Source: Halobacteriales archaeon YIM A00010 (lineage in GTDB: Archaea > Halobacteriota > Halobacteria > Halobacteriales > Haloarculaceae). Taken from it: a stretch of DNA of 64,000 bases. Position numbers and translations under genes: made by a program. Every line of letters starts with the position of its first letter. The first letter of the stretch is position 1. The stretch lies in contig JAKCFJ010000001.1 in the NCBI GenBank assembly GCA_025041175.1, positions 124,001-188,000 of the forward strand, in the 5' to 3' direction. Under the pieces are notes generated by a model. That model worked only from the letters and a program-made list of their open reading frames with translations, had not been told where the DNA came from and did not search any database. Shown piece after piece: positions 1 to 8,095 of the stretch.

Positions 1-1
1 C

Positions 2-1381
2 GAGGAGCAGGGAGCGACCCAGACCCTCGAATTCGAGGCGACCGAGGAGATGGCCGAATACTACTGCTCGGTCCATCCCTCCTCGATGCGCGGCGACGTA
101 CAGATCGGTGATGCCGAGGATCCGGGTGACGACGACGAGCCGTTCATTCCGGAGGGACCAACTGTCGGATTGGAGACGGTCGCGGAGGGATTGGTCTCAC
201 CAACGAGCCTCGTGGTTGCCGAGGAGGAGCGAGACCGGCGGTTCATCACGGATCAGACGGGCCAGATCTACGTACACGGTTCCGACGGCGTGGCGGCGGA
301 GCCGTTCATGGATATCAGCGATCAACTCGTCGATGTGGGCGAGGACGGCTTCGACGAGCGTGGGCTGCTCGGGCTCGCGTTCCACCCCGATTTCGCGGCA
401 AACCGCAGGTTCTACGTCCGGTACAGCGCGCCCAACCGGGACGGGACGCCGGAGGACTACGACCACACGTTCGTCCTGTCGGAGTTCCAGGCAACCGAGG
501 ATCTGGATCGGGGGGTTCCAGACACCGAACGGGTGCTGCTCGAAATCCCGGAGCCCCAGTTCAACCACAACGCCGGCAGTATCGTGTTCGGTCCGGACGG
601 CTACCTCCACGTTTCGGTCGGGGACGGTGGTGACGGCGACGATACGGGGCTCGGCCACGTCGACGATTGGTACGACGGGAACGAGGGCGGAAACGGCCAA
701 GACGTCACCGAAAATCTGCTCGGGAGCATTCTCCGTCTCGACGTCGATGGCTGTGAGGACCCCTACGCCATCCCTGACGATAACCCGCTCGTCGGAACCG
801 AGGGGCTCGAGGAGCAGTACGCGTGGGGGTTGCGCAATCCGTGGGGACTGTCGTTCAACGACGGCGAGCTGTTTGCTGCCGATGTGGGACAGGAGCTCTT
901 CGAGGAGGTCAACATCATCGAGAAGGGCGGCAACTACGGCTGGAACATCAAAGAGGGGTCGCGCTGTTTCAGTACCGATAGCCCCGAAGCGCCACCGGAA
1001 GACTGTCCGAGCGAGACGCCGGGAGACGTTCGCGGTGGCGAGCCGCTGATCGATCCCGTGATCGAGTATCCACACCAACACGAAGGAGAGCCGATCGGCA
1101 TCTCCGTCATCGGTGGATACGTGTACTCGAACGACACCGTTCCCGGTCTCCAGGACGCGTACGTCTTTGGCGACGTGAACAGCGCGCTGTTCGCCGCCGC
1201 ACGCCCGGACAATGACGACGATCAGTGGTCGATGGAACAGCTCGTCGTCGATCCTGAATTCGACCGGTACGTTCTCGCGTTCGGCCGCGGCCACGACGGC
1301 GAGCTGTACGTCCTGTCCAACGACAGCGGGTTCATCGAGGGGGAAACCGGCGCGGTACACAGGATCGTCCCCGCCGAGTGA
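2..1381 (+). CDS. Cupredoxin / PQQ-type sugar dehydrogenase fusion (5' truncated by window edge)
   Basis: The reading frame is open from base 2, so the start lies outside the window. The first residues end a blue-copper (halocyanin-like) domain: the C-x3-H-x4-M ligand string (CSVHPSSM) is visible, while the first His ligand must lie upstream. The rest is a soluble glucose/sorbosone dehydrogenase beta-propeller, with GLLGLAFHPDF, a HNAGSIVFGPDG segment, GDGGDG (Ca/PQQ region), YAWGLRNPWGLSF and GGNYGWNIKEG. The family oxidises sugars with PQQ; a fused cupredoxin would pass electrons to the chain. It is probably exported and membrane anchored through the missing N-terminus (inference). It converges on pyrC, 14 bp away. 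Confidence 0.85.
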   Translation, partial: EEQGATQTLEFEATEEMAEYYCSVHPSSMRGDVQIGDAEDPGDDDEPFIPEGPTVGLETVAEGLVSPTSLVVAEEERDRRFITDQTGQIYVHGSDGVAAEPFMDISDQLVDVGEDGFDERGLLGLAFHPDFAANRRFYVRYSAPNRDGTPEDYDHTFVLSEFQATEDLDRGVPDTERVLLEIPEPQFNHNAGSIVFGPDGYLHVSVGDGGDGDDTGLGHVDDWYDGNEGGNGQDVTENLLGSILRLDVDGCEDPYAIPDDNPLVGTEGLEEQYAWGLRNPWGLSFNDGELFAADVGQELFEEVNIIEKGGNYGWNIKEGSRCFSTDSPEAPPEDCPSETPGDVRGGEPLIDPVIEYPHQHEGEPIGISVIGGYVYSNDTVPGLQDAYVFGDVNSALFAAARPDNDDDQWSMEQLVVDPEFDRYVLAFGRGHDGELYVLSNDSGFIEGETGAVHRIVPAE

Positions 1382-1395
1382 GCACCGGACCGGGA

Positions 1396-2661
1396 CTATC
1401 GATCGCGCACGTTCTGCCCGGTTTTCGCTCCGAACTCGCCGTTTTCGTAGACGATCTCGCCACGGACCATCGTCCATTCGGGGAACACGCCCCGTCGGCC
1501 TTCGAACGGCGTCCAATCGCATTTCGAATGGAGCCGTTCGGCGGTGATTTCGCGCGGCTCGTCCGGGTCGACGAGCACGAGGTCGGCGTCCCGTCCCGCC
1601 TCGATCCGTCCCTTCCGTGGCAGGTCGAACAGCCGCGCCGGATTCGCGGCGGTGAGATCTCGCACCCGCTCGTAGCTCATCCGTCCGGCCCGGGCTTCTT
1701 CCAGGAGCAACGGAAGCGCGGTTTCCACGCCTGGAACGCCGCTGGGTGCGTCCCAGACACCGGCGTCCTTCTCGGATTGCGTGTGGGGTGCGTGGTCGGT
1801 GGCGATCAGATCCACGTCGCCATCTACGACCCGCTCGTACACCGCCTGCCGGCGGTCCTCGCTCCGAAGCGGCGGGTTCATCCGCCCGAACGTGCCCAGC
1901 TCCTCGAGATCAGCCCGGCTGAGGAACATGTGGTGAGGCGTCACTTCACACGTCATTCCTGCGTCGGTGGCGCGATCGATGCCCGCCGGCGTGCTAGTGT
2001 GGGCGATGTGGATCTGGGTGTCGAGATCGGTCGCAACGTCGCACGCGCGTTCGACGGCGGCGACTTCGGCCTCGGGCGTTCGGTAGGCGCTCCACGCATC
2101 GGCATCCTCCCGTTGTCGAGCCGACTCGTCGAACCGGGTCGCGTCCTCGGCGTGGACCGTGACGGGAACGGCGTGCTCGGTGGCCCGTTCGAGGGCGCTC
2201 TCGAAGAGTTGGGTATCGATACCCATGTTCCCGGTCGAATCAGCCAAAAATACCTCCCCCAACGCGAACAGCGGTCGGTCGAGGAGTTCATCAGGGGTCC
2301 AGTCTGGAGTGACACCGCCGTTGAGCCCGAAGTCGACGTACGAAGCCTGCGCCAGCGCGAACTTCTCCGCGAACGCGTGGCGGGTGATCGTCGGGGGATC
2401 GGTGTTTGGCTGGTCGACAACGGTCGTCACGCCGCCCGCAGCCGCGCTTTTGCTCCCGGTCGTCCACGTCTCCTTGTGGGAGGCCCCCGGCTCGCGGAAA
2501 TGGACGTGGGCGTCGATCATTCCGGGTAGCAGGAGCGTACCGTCGGCGTCTCGAACGGTCCCGTCCCGTGCGAGATCCCGATCGACCGCCTCGATTCGGC
2601 CCGCCGAGACCCGAACGTCCCGAACGCGCCCGTCTGCGAGCGTGGCGTTTTCGATGAGCAT
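1396..2661 (-). CDS. pyrC: Dihydroorotase
   Basis: This 421-residue amidohydrolase would interconvert carbamoyl-aspartate and dihydroorotate in pyrimidine synthesis. The metal-binding DAHVHFREPG signature is at about residues 50-59, PQQ-free TIM-barrel motifs follow (HAED near 170, IHIAHTST near 230, ATDHAPHT near 300), and the C-terminus has the usual ADLVLVDPD segment. The length fits class I dihydroorotases. It overlaps no neighbour; the lplA-like gene lies 59 bp away on the same strand, upstream. The carboxylated-lysine position was not assigned. Confidence 0.93.
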   Translation of the reverse strand: MLIENATLADGRVRDVRVSAGRIEAVDRDLARDGTVRDADGTLLLPGMIDAHVHFREPGASHKETWTTGSKSAAAGGVTTVVDQPNTDPPTITRHAFAEKFALAQASYVDFGLNGGVTPDWTPDELLDRPLFALGEVFLADSTGNMGIDTQLFESALERATEHAVPVTVHAEDATRFDESARQREDADAWSAYRTPEAEVAAVERACDVATDLDTQIHIAHTSTPAGIDRATDAGMTCEVTPHHMFLSRADLEELGTFGRMNPPLRSEDRRQAVYERVVDGDVDLIATDHAPHTQSEKDAGVWDAPSGVPGVETALPLLLEEARAGRMSYERVRDLTAANPARLFDLPRKGRIEAGRDADLVLVDPDEPREITAERLHSKCDWTPFEGRRGVFPEWTMVRGEIVYENGEFGAKTGQNVRDR

Positions 2662-2720
2662 ACTATCGGTATCCGCATGAGCGACTTCACTGCGGCGATC
2701 GGGCGCTGATCATCGGCTGC

Positions 2721-3392
2721 TCAGACCCGTTCGATCGTGGGATCGTCGCCGGCGAGCGACCGTTCGATCTCGGGGAGGATGTCCTCGGGATCGCTCGGAC
2801 CGCCGGCGCGTTCGATACTGCCGACGCTACACTGGTCGAAGGGCAGCCCGAGCGCGTCGTACACGTCCGCCAGCACCGCCGCGATCGCGTCGTGGTCGCG
2901 GACGGTGACGATCCCCGAGACCAGCGCGACCCCCTTCTGAACGCGTTGTGCGATGCCGACGATCTTTCCAGCCGCTCGGAGCGAGTGGCTCCCCGGACAG
3001 AACGAGTCCTCGGGCTCGCCGGGCGTGACGTGGATCCCCAGCCGCGCCAGCGCCACCTGAAGGTCGGTCGTCGCGGCGGAATAGCGCGCTTGCAACCCGG
3101 TCCGGATGTCCTCTATCGGCTCGGATCGAGCGAACGCGACCGTCGCGCCGGTGTAGGCGACCGCCCGGCCGCCCACTGGGCGTTCCGTTGGTGGGAAGTC
3201 GTGGTCGCTCGCCGCCGCCCGCGCCGCCTCGTAGCCGTCCGTGGAGGCGTCCCGCCGGCCGAACGCGACCTGTTTGGGCGGTCGCCACACCCGGAGACCG
3301 GGCTCGCCGGTGTCGCGGGTGTCTTCGAGCAGCGCACGGGTGCGGGAACGATCGTCCTCGATCGTCTCACCTCGACCGCGGAGCACGCGCAT
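2721..3392 (-). CDS. Lipoate-protein ligase A family protein
   Basis: A 223-residue member of the BPL/LplA/LipB fold. The substrate-binding RPVGGRAVAYTG segment (about residues 76-87, matching the R-R-x-x-GG-x-V motif) and the catalytic-lysine region AAGKIVGIAQR (about 143-153) are present. These enzymes attach lipoate or octanoate to 2-oxoacid dehydrogenase E2 or glycine-cleavage H proteins. It lacks the separate C-terminal domain found in bacterial LplA, as is common in archaea, so lipoylation may need a partner. No H or E2 protein gene is in the window. Octanoyltransferase activity is the main alternative. Confidence 0.75.
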   Translation of the reverse strand: MRVLRGRGETIEDDRSRTRALLEDTRDTGEPGLRVWRPPKQVAFGRRDASTDGYEAARAAASDHDFPPTERPVGGRAVAYTGATVAFARSEPIEDIRTGLQARYSAATTDLQVALARLGIHVTPGEPEDSFCPGSHSLRAAGKIVGIAQRVQKGVALVSGIVTVRDHDAIAAVLADVYDALGLPFDQCSVGSIERAGGPSDPEDILPEIERSLAGDDPTIERV

Positions 3393-3444
3393 ACTGATGG
3401 TTCGAGCGCGAGCCTTTAGCCCTCCCGCTCGAAGAGCCGGACGT

Positions 3445-4305
3445 ATGCCGACGCTCTCTGGCGACGTGCTGTTTGGGTATCACCGCTTCTCGCTGTACAA
3501 TTCCCCGTACACCGCCCACGACAGCGGGTGTGCGATCGATCTCTACCCCGAGCCGGACGAAAACACCGCGTACAGTCCCGTCTCGGGAACGGTGCTCGGC
3601 ACGCAGAGCGTGCGCGCTCCATCCAAGGAGTACGCACCAACCCACGATCACTTGCTCCTCATCGACACGGGTGGCCCGGTCGCCCGGCTGCTCCACGTCG
3701 AGCCGGCGGTCGAACCGGGCGAGTCCGTCGCCGTCGGTGATCCGCTCGGAACGCTCGTCCGCGCCGGCTTCTTCGATCCGTGGGTCGACAACCACATCCA
3801 CCTGGGCTTTCGCCCGCCCGACGCCGATCCCTACCGGGCCTCGGGATCGCTCTCTATCGGCGTGGACGTACCCATCCGTCCGATCGAGTGGGACGGCGCG
3901 GGTCGCGTCGTCGAGAGCGCCGAGACGTACGCCGTGCTCGACGGACCGACACACCCCGATCCAGGGGCGTGTTTCGTGGGCATCGGGGTAGATGGAAACA
4001 CGAACGCCAGCCCTGGCGTGCTCGACGGTGGCTGTCCACACTACGCCGGCGGTGGGCGGCTCCACGTGAATCCGCCCTCACCGACGGAGCCCACCGAAGC
4101 CGTCTCGCTGGCTGGAGCGCACATCGGCAGCGCCGACGGTCGGGACGTGCAATGGGACGACATCGAAATCCGGGCCAACGGAACGCCGATCACGGGCCTG
4201 TCGTTTTTTCTGGCCCGCAATGCGTTCGGCGCGAAGCTGATCTGTCCAGACGCCAGTTTCGAGCCGGGCGAGCACGTCGCCGTGACCGTCCAGCACGCCG
4301 ACTGA
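3445..4305 (+). CDS. M23-like (duplicated hybrid fold) metallopeptidase homolog
   Basis: A 286-residue protein. The first part resembles the LytM/M23 fold: YTAHDSGCAIDLYP (first H and D zinc ligands), a TAYSPVSGTVLG strand, GESVAVGDPLGTL, and VDNHIHLGFRP, which matches the HxH ligand strand of M23. The second half (after ~residue 170) is unrelated to known catalytic parts that I recognise. No signal peptide is visible from the chosen start. The frame is open 204 bp further upstream, but that part is antisense to the lipoate-ligase gene, so the ATG at 3445 is preferred. Haloarchaea have no murein, so the substrate is unknown. Confidence 0.7.
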   Translation: MPTLSGDVLFGYHRFSLYNSPYTAHDSGCAIDLYPEPDENTAYSPVSGTVLGTQSVRAPSKEYAPTHDHLLLIDTGGPVARLLHVEPAVEPGESVAVGDPLGTLVRAGFFDPWVDNHIHLGFRPPDADPYRASGSLSIGVDVPIRPIEWDGAGRVVESAETYAVLDGPTHPDPGACFVGIGVDGNTNASPGVLDGGCPHYAGGGRLHVNPPSPTEPTEAVSLAGAHIGSADGRDVQWDDIEIRANGTPITGLSFFLARNAFGAKLICPDASFEPGEHVAVTVQHAD

Positions 4306-4351
4306 TACTGTCGGTCGTGGATCGGTGACCACTCGATGGCCTGTTCAGTCA

Positions 4352-4446
4352 TACGGTCGGACCTACGGACGGAGTGAGACGGACTATCCAGCTGCTGTCT
4401 GGTGGGTCACCAGCATCTGATATTCGATCACCTCTGTCCGACAGTA
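4352..4446 (-). repeat. Palindromic repeat family 1, copy A (95 bp, inverted)
   Basis: The element is bounded by inverted ends TACGGTCGGACC and CTGTCCGACAGTA. Its reverse complement aligns along its whole length with copies at 6455-6552, 23251-23345 and 35293-35391. Inside, CTGGTG-ACC-CACCAG forms a perfect hairpin, so the whole unit can fold as a stem with an internal arm. It has no coding capacity. It lies in the 284-bp gap between the M23-like gene and the thioesterase gene. Confidence 0.85.
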
Positions 4447-4589
4447 GCAGGCACTCGCTCCAGGCTCCCGACAACGCCACTGTCGAATCACGTGAGTATG
4501 ACCGACAGTATGAGACGACGAGATCGGGGTCGCCGTCAATTTCGGTGCTGATCGGTGAGTACAAGCCCGTTCACCTGTGAGCAGGGCGC

Positions 4590-5036
4590 ATGTCCGAGGA
4601 CTTTCCGGACGACGTCGTTGCGATGGTGCAGCAGTTCATCGAGCAGAACCACGGCTATCTCTCGTGGCTCGGCGTGACCGTCGACGAGTTCACGTTCGAC
4701 AGCATGACGCTCACCATCCCCTTCGACGAGAAACTCACCAACCCCACCGAACCCCCGACGATGCACGGCGGCATTGCGGCCACGCTCGTCGACACCGCCG
4801 GCGGGATAGCGCTGCGACCACACCTGGAGAACCCCCTCGGCGGCGGCGTGGCGACGATCAACCTCAACGTCAACTACCTCCGGCGAGCCGCCGGTGATCT
4901 CACCGCGCGGGCCGAGGTCGTCCGAACTGGTGGCACCGTCGGGATCAGCCGGGTGACCGTCGAAAGTGAAACTCCCGACGGCGACACCCAGCCCGTCGCC
5001 GTCGGACAGGGCGCGTACCGGCTGTTCCAGGAGTAG
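4590..5036 (+). CDS. PaaI-family hotdog thioesterase
   Basis: This 148-residue protein has the single hotdog fold of PaaI-type acyl-CoA thioesterases: PTMHGGIAATLVDTAGG (residues ~52-68) carries the HGG helix start and the catalytic acidic residue, followed by ATINLNVNYLRRA and a terminal VAVGQGAYRLFQ strand. Members hydrolyse aromatic or medium-chain acyl-CoAs as tetramers; the substrate here is not set by sequence. A fragment matching its last strand recurs at 6159-6224, which shows that a second copy once lay downstream. Confidence 0.88.
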   Translation: MSEDFPDDVVAMVQQFIEQNHGYLSWLGVTVDEFTFDSMTLTIPFDEKLTNPTEPPTMHGGIAATLVDTAGGIALRPHLENPLGGGVATINLNVNYLRRAAGDLTARAEVVRTGGTVGISRVTVESETPDGDTQPVAVGQGAYRLFQE

Positions 5037-5090
5037 GTCGATAGCCGACCGTCCCGTTGGGGTATCGACTCAGCTAAACGCAGATGAGGA

Positions 5091-5121
5091 AAAAATATTT
5101 TTCTCTACAAAACATATGTTT
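5091..5121 (+). promoter_or_regulatory. Two adjacent palindromes in the TA-like operon promoter
   Basis: Perfect 12-bp palindromes AAAAATATTTTT (5091-5102) and AAACATATGTTT (5110-5121) lie 22-52 bp before the ATG at 5143. The second sits at the expected TATA position (about 27 nt upstream of a leaderless start). This suits autoregulation by the winged-helix protein encoded next. The sequence is direct; the operator role is inference. Confidence 0.5.
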
Positions 5122-5142
5122 CCACTGCGCCGGTGATCAACA

Positions 5143-5730
5143 ATGGGGACAGACGATACTCCGGATCCCGACGAGATACAGCTGTTCACCTCCTCGGAGA
5201 TCCCTGACGACGCGAACGCAGCAGCCGAACAGGAGTGGAAAGCCACGACAACTGGATTCGAGCGCGTCGAAGCCGTTCTTCGGCGAACGACGACCGCCCA
5301 AAGCGCGGCAGATATCGGGGACCGAGCGCTCGTTTCCGAACCGACTGCCCGTAAGCACCTGGATGCGTTGGTCCAGTCTGGCCACGCGAGCACCCGTGAG
5401 GCCGGCTCCACGACCTTGTACCGTCGGAATCCGGATCAACACCGATTCGAACGCATCCTCCACCTCGCCAACGAGCACACGAGAGCGGAACTCACAGCCT
5501 CGATCCGTGGAATGAAAGAGCGGGTTCGGAAGTTCGAAACGGAGTACGACGCGACGAGTCCGGAGGAGCTCGTCCAACAACTAGCACCCGACGACGAAAC
5601 AGGGTGGGACGACGTCTCCCGCTGGAAGACCACTCGCCGCGACCTCGCATTCGCAAAAACCGCGCTCTCGTTCAAGGAAACCCGGAGCATCGACACGAAG
5701 AGCACTGAAGAGGAACGAACACATGCGTGA
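5143..5730 (+). CDS. Winged-helix regulator / putative antitoxin (DUF7342 type)
   Basis: A 195-residue protein with a winged-helix domain at about residues 45-95: the AADIGDRALVSEPTARKHLD stretch is the helix-turn-helix and STTLYRRN the wing. A helical, charged C-terminus (residues 110-190) follows. Its stop overlaps the start of the next gene by 8 bp, a sign of translational coupling. In haloarchaea this regulator type is often paired with a TumE-like protein. I infer that it represses its own operon and neutralises the partner; the promoter carries two palindromes that fit this. Confidence 0.75.
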   Translation: MGTDDTPDPDEIQLFTSSEIPDDANAAAEQEWKATTTGFERVEAVLRRTTTAQSAADIGDRALVSEPTARKHLDALVQSGHASTREAGSTTLYRRNPDQHRFERILHLANEHTRAELTASIRGMKERVRKFETEYDATSPEELVQQLAPDDETGWDDVSRWKTTRRDLAFAKTALSFKETRSIDTKSTEEERTHA

Positions 5731-6160
5731 GCGTCGGGAGCGGGGACCGATCGACCCACCCGCGCTTCAGGCAGTCGAACGGGTGTTTCGAAAGCGGCTC
5801 AACGGGCTGATCGAGAGCGTCGAGTACGTTCCGAGTACGATCGAACCGGTGGAGCTTCAGGTAACCGTGTGTCACGGTTTCGATTCGTCAACGGCGCGGT
5901 TCGACGTACAGTGGTGGATGCACCACGGATACAAATACCACTACGTCGAGAATGAACTGGAGTTCCGCTTTGGATGGGAGATCCGACCGGAGTATCCGGA
6001 CAAACACTTTCATCCACCGTCGGACGTGACCGATCACCTGGAATCGTGCATCACACACGAGGAGCCGGAACTCGTCACGCTTGCCGTCCTGACGTGTTGG
6101 TGGGAGGCGGTCCAGGCCGATGATCCGTCCCTGTTGAACGACCGGTCGAATCCGCCGTGA
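5723..6160 (+). CDS. TumE-like putative toxin (DUF6516 type)
   Basis: A 145-residue protein overlapping the regulator gene by 8 bp. Residues ~45-100 carry the pattern typical of TumE/DUF6516 proteins: an Arg-Phe-Asp strand (ARFDVQWWM), an aromatic YKYHYV strand, ELEFRFGWE, and a histidine-proline segment (KHFHPPSDVTDHLESC). No signal peptide or membrane segment is visible. The family is the toxic partner of minimal nucleotidyltransferase-like or HTH antitoxins. The assignment rests on motif layout and gene pairing, so it is tentative. The stop codon directly abuts a thioesterase remnant. Confidence 0.55.
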   Translation: MRERRERGPIDPPALQAVERVFRKRLNGLIESVEYVPSTIEPVELQVTVCHGFDSSTARFDVQWWMHHGYKYHYVENELEFRFGWEIRPEYPDKHFHPPSDVTDHLESCITHEEPELVTLAVLTCWWEAVQADDPSLLNDRSNPP

Positions 6161-6224
6161 GGAGTCGGTCGCCGCCGTCGGTCAGGGTGCCTACCGGTTG
6201 TTTCAAGGACAAGAGCAACGATAA
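6159..6224 (+). pseudogene. C-terminal remnant of a PaaI thioesterase
   Basis: In one frame the bases read EESVAAVGQGAYRLFQ then GQEQR and a stop. The segment VAAVGQGAYRLFQ matches the last strand of the intact thioesterase (VAVGQGAYRLFQ, ending at 5036) at almost every position, also at the DNA level. Nothing of the rest of the gene remains. The TA-like gene pair sits between the intact gene and this remnant, as if it replaced the body of a tandem copy. Confidence 0.75.
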
Positions 6225-6454
6225 GGCCGAGGGTGACCCCGGATCGTGGAGCCGTCGTAGTGGTGTCGTAGTGTTCGCCGGCGCTCTCGAGTAGAGATCC
6301 ACGTCCGGAGGGTTCTACGAAATCCTCCGACGGACGACGATCACCTCGGCGTCGAGCGGCGTACCGCCGAAGAACAAACTGGTCGTGGCGCTGATCGGAT
6401 ACGTTTGACCGAGTCCGAGCAACCCGACCGCGATGATGAGGCTCGTGAGCTTCA
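6225..6454. other. Intergenic stretch with one weak minus-strand reading frame
   Basis: Between the thioesterase remnant and repeat copy B I see no convincing gene. A 46-codon minus-strand frame (6315-6455) begins MKLTSLIIAVGLLGLGQTY and is hydrophobic at its N-terminus. Its start codon overlaps the first base of the repeat and it resembles nothing I know; it may be a tiny membrane peptide, a gene end or chance. Confidence 0.3.
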
Positions 6455-6552
6455 TACTGTCGGACAGAGATGATTGAATATCAACTGTTGGTGACCGTCA
6501 GACAGCAGCTGGATATTCCGTCTCATTCCGTCCGTGACTCTGTCCGACAGTA
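6455..6552 (+). repeat. Palindromic repeat family 1, copy B (98 bp)
   Basis: The ends are TACTGTCGGACAG and CTGTCCGACAGTA, a perfect 13-bp inverted repeat. The body aligns with the other three copies, including the shared GTCAGACAGCAGCTGG core. The bases just outside (TCA before, TCAG after) are the same as at copy C. Confidence 0.9.
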
Positions 6553-6632
6553 TCAGTCCGTGAAGCCACGGTGTGTCGACAGCACCGCGAACAGAACGGA
6601 GATAGCAGCGATCCGTCGCTGAGTCGGATCGA

Positions 6633-7313
6633 TCAGTGTAGCCAGTCGAATGCGTCACGAAACCGTCGTTTCGCGTCTCGTTCGGCAATCCGGCCGTGCC
6701 CGACGATCACGCGCTCGAACTCCCACTCGAGGATGCGGTCGACCGACTGGCGCCCCGCGGTCTCGTTTTTCATCGTATACCGGATATCGCGCGGCACGGT
6801 GATGTCGCCGTACATTCCGAGGAGGCGCATACCCAGCCGCGTCTTCAACGGAGTCTCTGGTCCGAGGTTGTAGCAGATGTCACCTACGATCAGTGTCTTG
6901 CTCGGTCGGTGGAAGAATTCGATCTCGGTGAGCCACCAGTGGCCGAGAAATGGAGCTTGGTCCACGACGCCCGCCCAGCGCGAATCCGGCGCGCTGCCAA
7001 GTAGGCCGTCGAAGACGAGGTCCGTTCGACGGCGGTCGAGACCGGGGGCAGCAAACAGCTCGGCGTCCGGGAAGACGCGCTTGTACTCTTCCATGTGGGC
7101 GTGGCCGTGCAGCTTGCTTGAGGGCGTCACGTACCGAACGCTCCCGAGGTCGTTCAGCGCCTCGACGCGCTCCTGGGTCAGCTTCGCGGGAGAGTTCACG
7201 AACAGGTCGTCGTTCGGGAGGCGGACGACGACCATGTTCCGACCGATCTGAAATCCATAAAAGGACAACGGTTCCGAGAGAACGAACAACTCGGGCGCCA
7301 CTTCGGTGAACAT
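6633..7313 (-). CDS. DUF4336-family metallo-hydrolase-like protein
   Basis: A 226-residue protein of the DUF4336 family, a branch related to metallo-beta-lactamase folds. Visible family features are the opening VAPELFVLSEPL, IGRNMVVVRLPNDDLFVNSP, a TPSSKLHGHAHMEEYKR stretch where canonical MBL enzymes have the HxHxDH site, DAELFAAPGLDRRR, and GHGRIAER near the end. The usual first metal motif is not intact, so catalysis is uncertain. The frame could start at 7361, but the ATG at 7313 aligns with the family start (MFTEVAPEL). Confidence 0.75.
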   Translation of the reverse strand: MFTEVAPELFVLSEPLSFYGFQIGRNMVVVRLPNDDLFVNSPAKLTQERVEALNDLGSVRYVTPSSKLHGHAHMEEYKRVFPDAELFAAPGLDRRRTDLVFDGLLGSAPDSRWAGVVDQAPFLGHWWLTEIEFFHRPSKTLIVGDICYNLGPETPLKTRLGMRLLGMYGDITVPRDIRYTMKNETAGRQSVDRILEWEFERVIVGHGRIAERDAKRRFRDAFDWLH

Positions 7314-7448
7314 GCGTACACGCACCTCGTCCGAGGTGAAAGCCGTTCGTACCGAGTCCAACGTCGAACGGCAGGAAGTGGTCTCGAAACTGTCCCTACA
7401 CGGTGATCACTCATCCGGATACGTACCGGACCCCGGCCATCGATCGCT

Positions 7449-8021
7449 TCAAACGAACTCGATCGATTCGATCGATCTGACCTCCCCGAACAGCCAGTCG
7501 GCGTGTTCGAGCGCGTACTCGCGGTGGTGGTCCTCGATGGAGCCAACCGAATCCTCGATCACGACGGGGCGGAAATCCCGGAGCCCGGCGCTACCGGCGG
7601 TGTGAAGCACACAGACGTTCGCGAGCGTGCCACAGATCAGCAGATCGCGGATCCCGTGGGTGTCCAGAAACCCTTCGAGACCGGTGCGGTAGAACGCGTC
7701 GTAGGTGTGTTTCGTGACGACGTGGTCGTCGGCCTCCACGGGCAGCTCGTCGACGATTTCGGTTTCCCACGTCCCTTCGAGCACGTGTTCGCCCCACCGC
7801 TCGAACTCGTCGTAGTAGTGGGTGTCCTCGAACTGCCCCTCGGGATGGACGTCCCGGGTGTAAATCACCTGTGCACCCGCCTCGCGGGCCAGTTTGATGA
7901 CCGCACGAACGGGATCGATGGCCGCCTCGCTGTCGGGGGCGTACAGGCTCCCATCCGGATGACAGAAGCCGTTTTGCATGTCGATGACGACAGCAGCGGT
8001 CGCGTCGGGATCGAACTGCAT
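7449..8021 (-). CDS. Isochorismatase-family cysteine hydrolase
   Basis: A 190-residue alpha/beta hydrolase of the isochorismatase/nicotinamidase group. The catalytic triad can be placed: Asp in AVVIDMQNGF (residues ~11-20), Lys in VVTKHTYDAFY (~98) and Cys in TLANVCVLHTAG (~135). DVHPEGQFEDTH may contribute metal ligands as in nicotinamidase. The start at 8021 is taken because the frame upstream reads as basic non-family sequence. Nicotinamidase is plausible because a nicotinate phosphoribosyltransferase gene lies 5.4 kb away, but the substrate is unproven. Confidence 0.85.
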   Translation of the reverse strand: MQFDPDATAAVVIDMQNGFCHPDGSLYAPDSEAAIDPVRAVIKLAREAGAQVIYTRDVHPEGQFEDTHYYDEFERWGEHVLEGTWETEIVDELPVEADDHVVTKHTYDAFYRTGLEGFLDTHGIRDLLICGTLANVCVLHTAGSAGLRDFRPVVIEDSVGSIEDHHREYALEHADWLFGEVRSIESIEFV

Positions 8022-8095
8022 AGCAGTAGGTCGGTGAGCAGGGGCCAAAACAGTTCTTCCGTGGTGTTTTTCCCGATTGCCGCTCACGGTTAGAT

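Noticed and set aside
197-1522. A 441-codon minus-strand frame opposite the sugar dehydrogenase gene.
   Set aside because: It is the antisense shadow of a GC-rich gene with strong family motifs on the plus strand; the antisense product has no recognisable motif.
1378-2529. A 383-codon plus-strand frame opposite pyrC.
   Set aside because: Long antisense frames are normal in GC-rich DNA; dihydroorotase motifs on the other strand are decisive.
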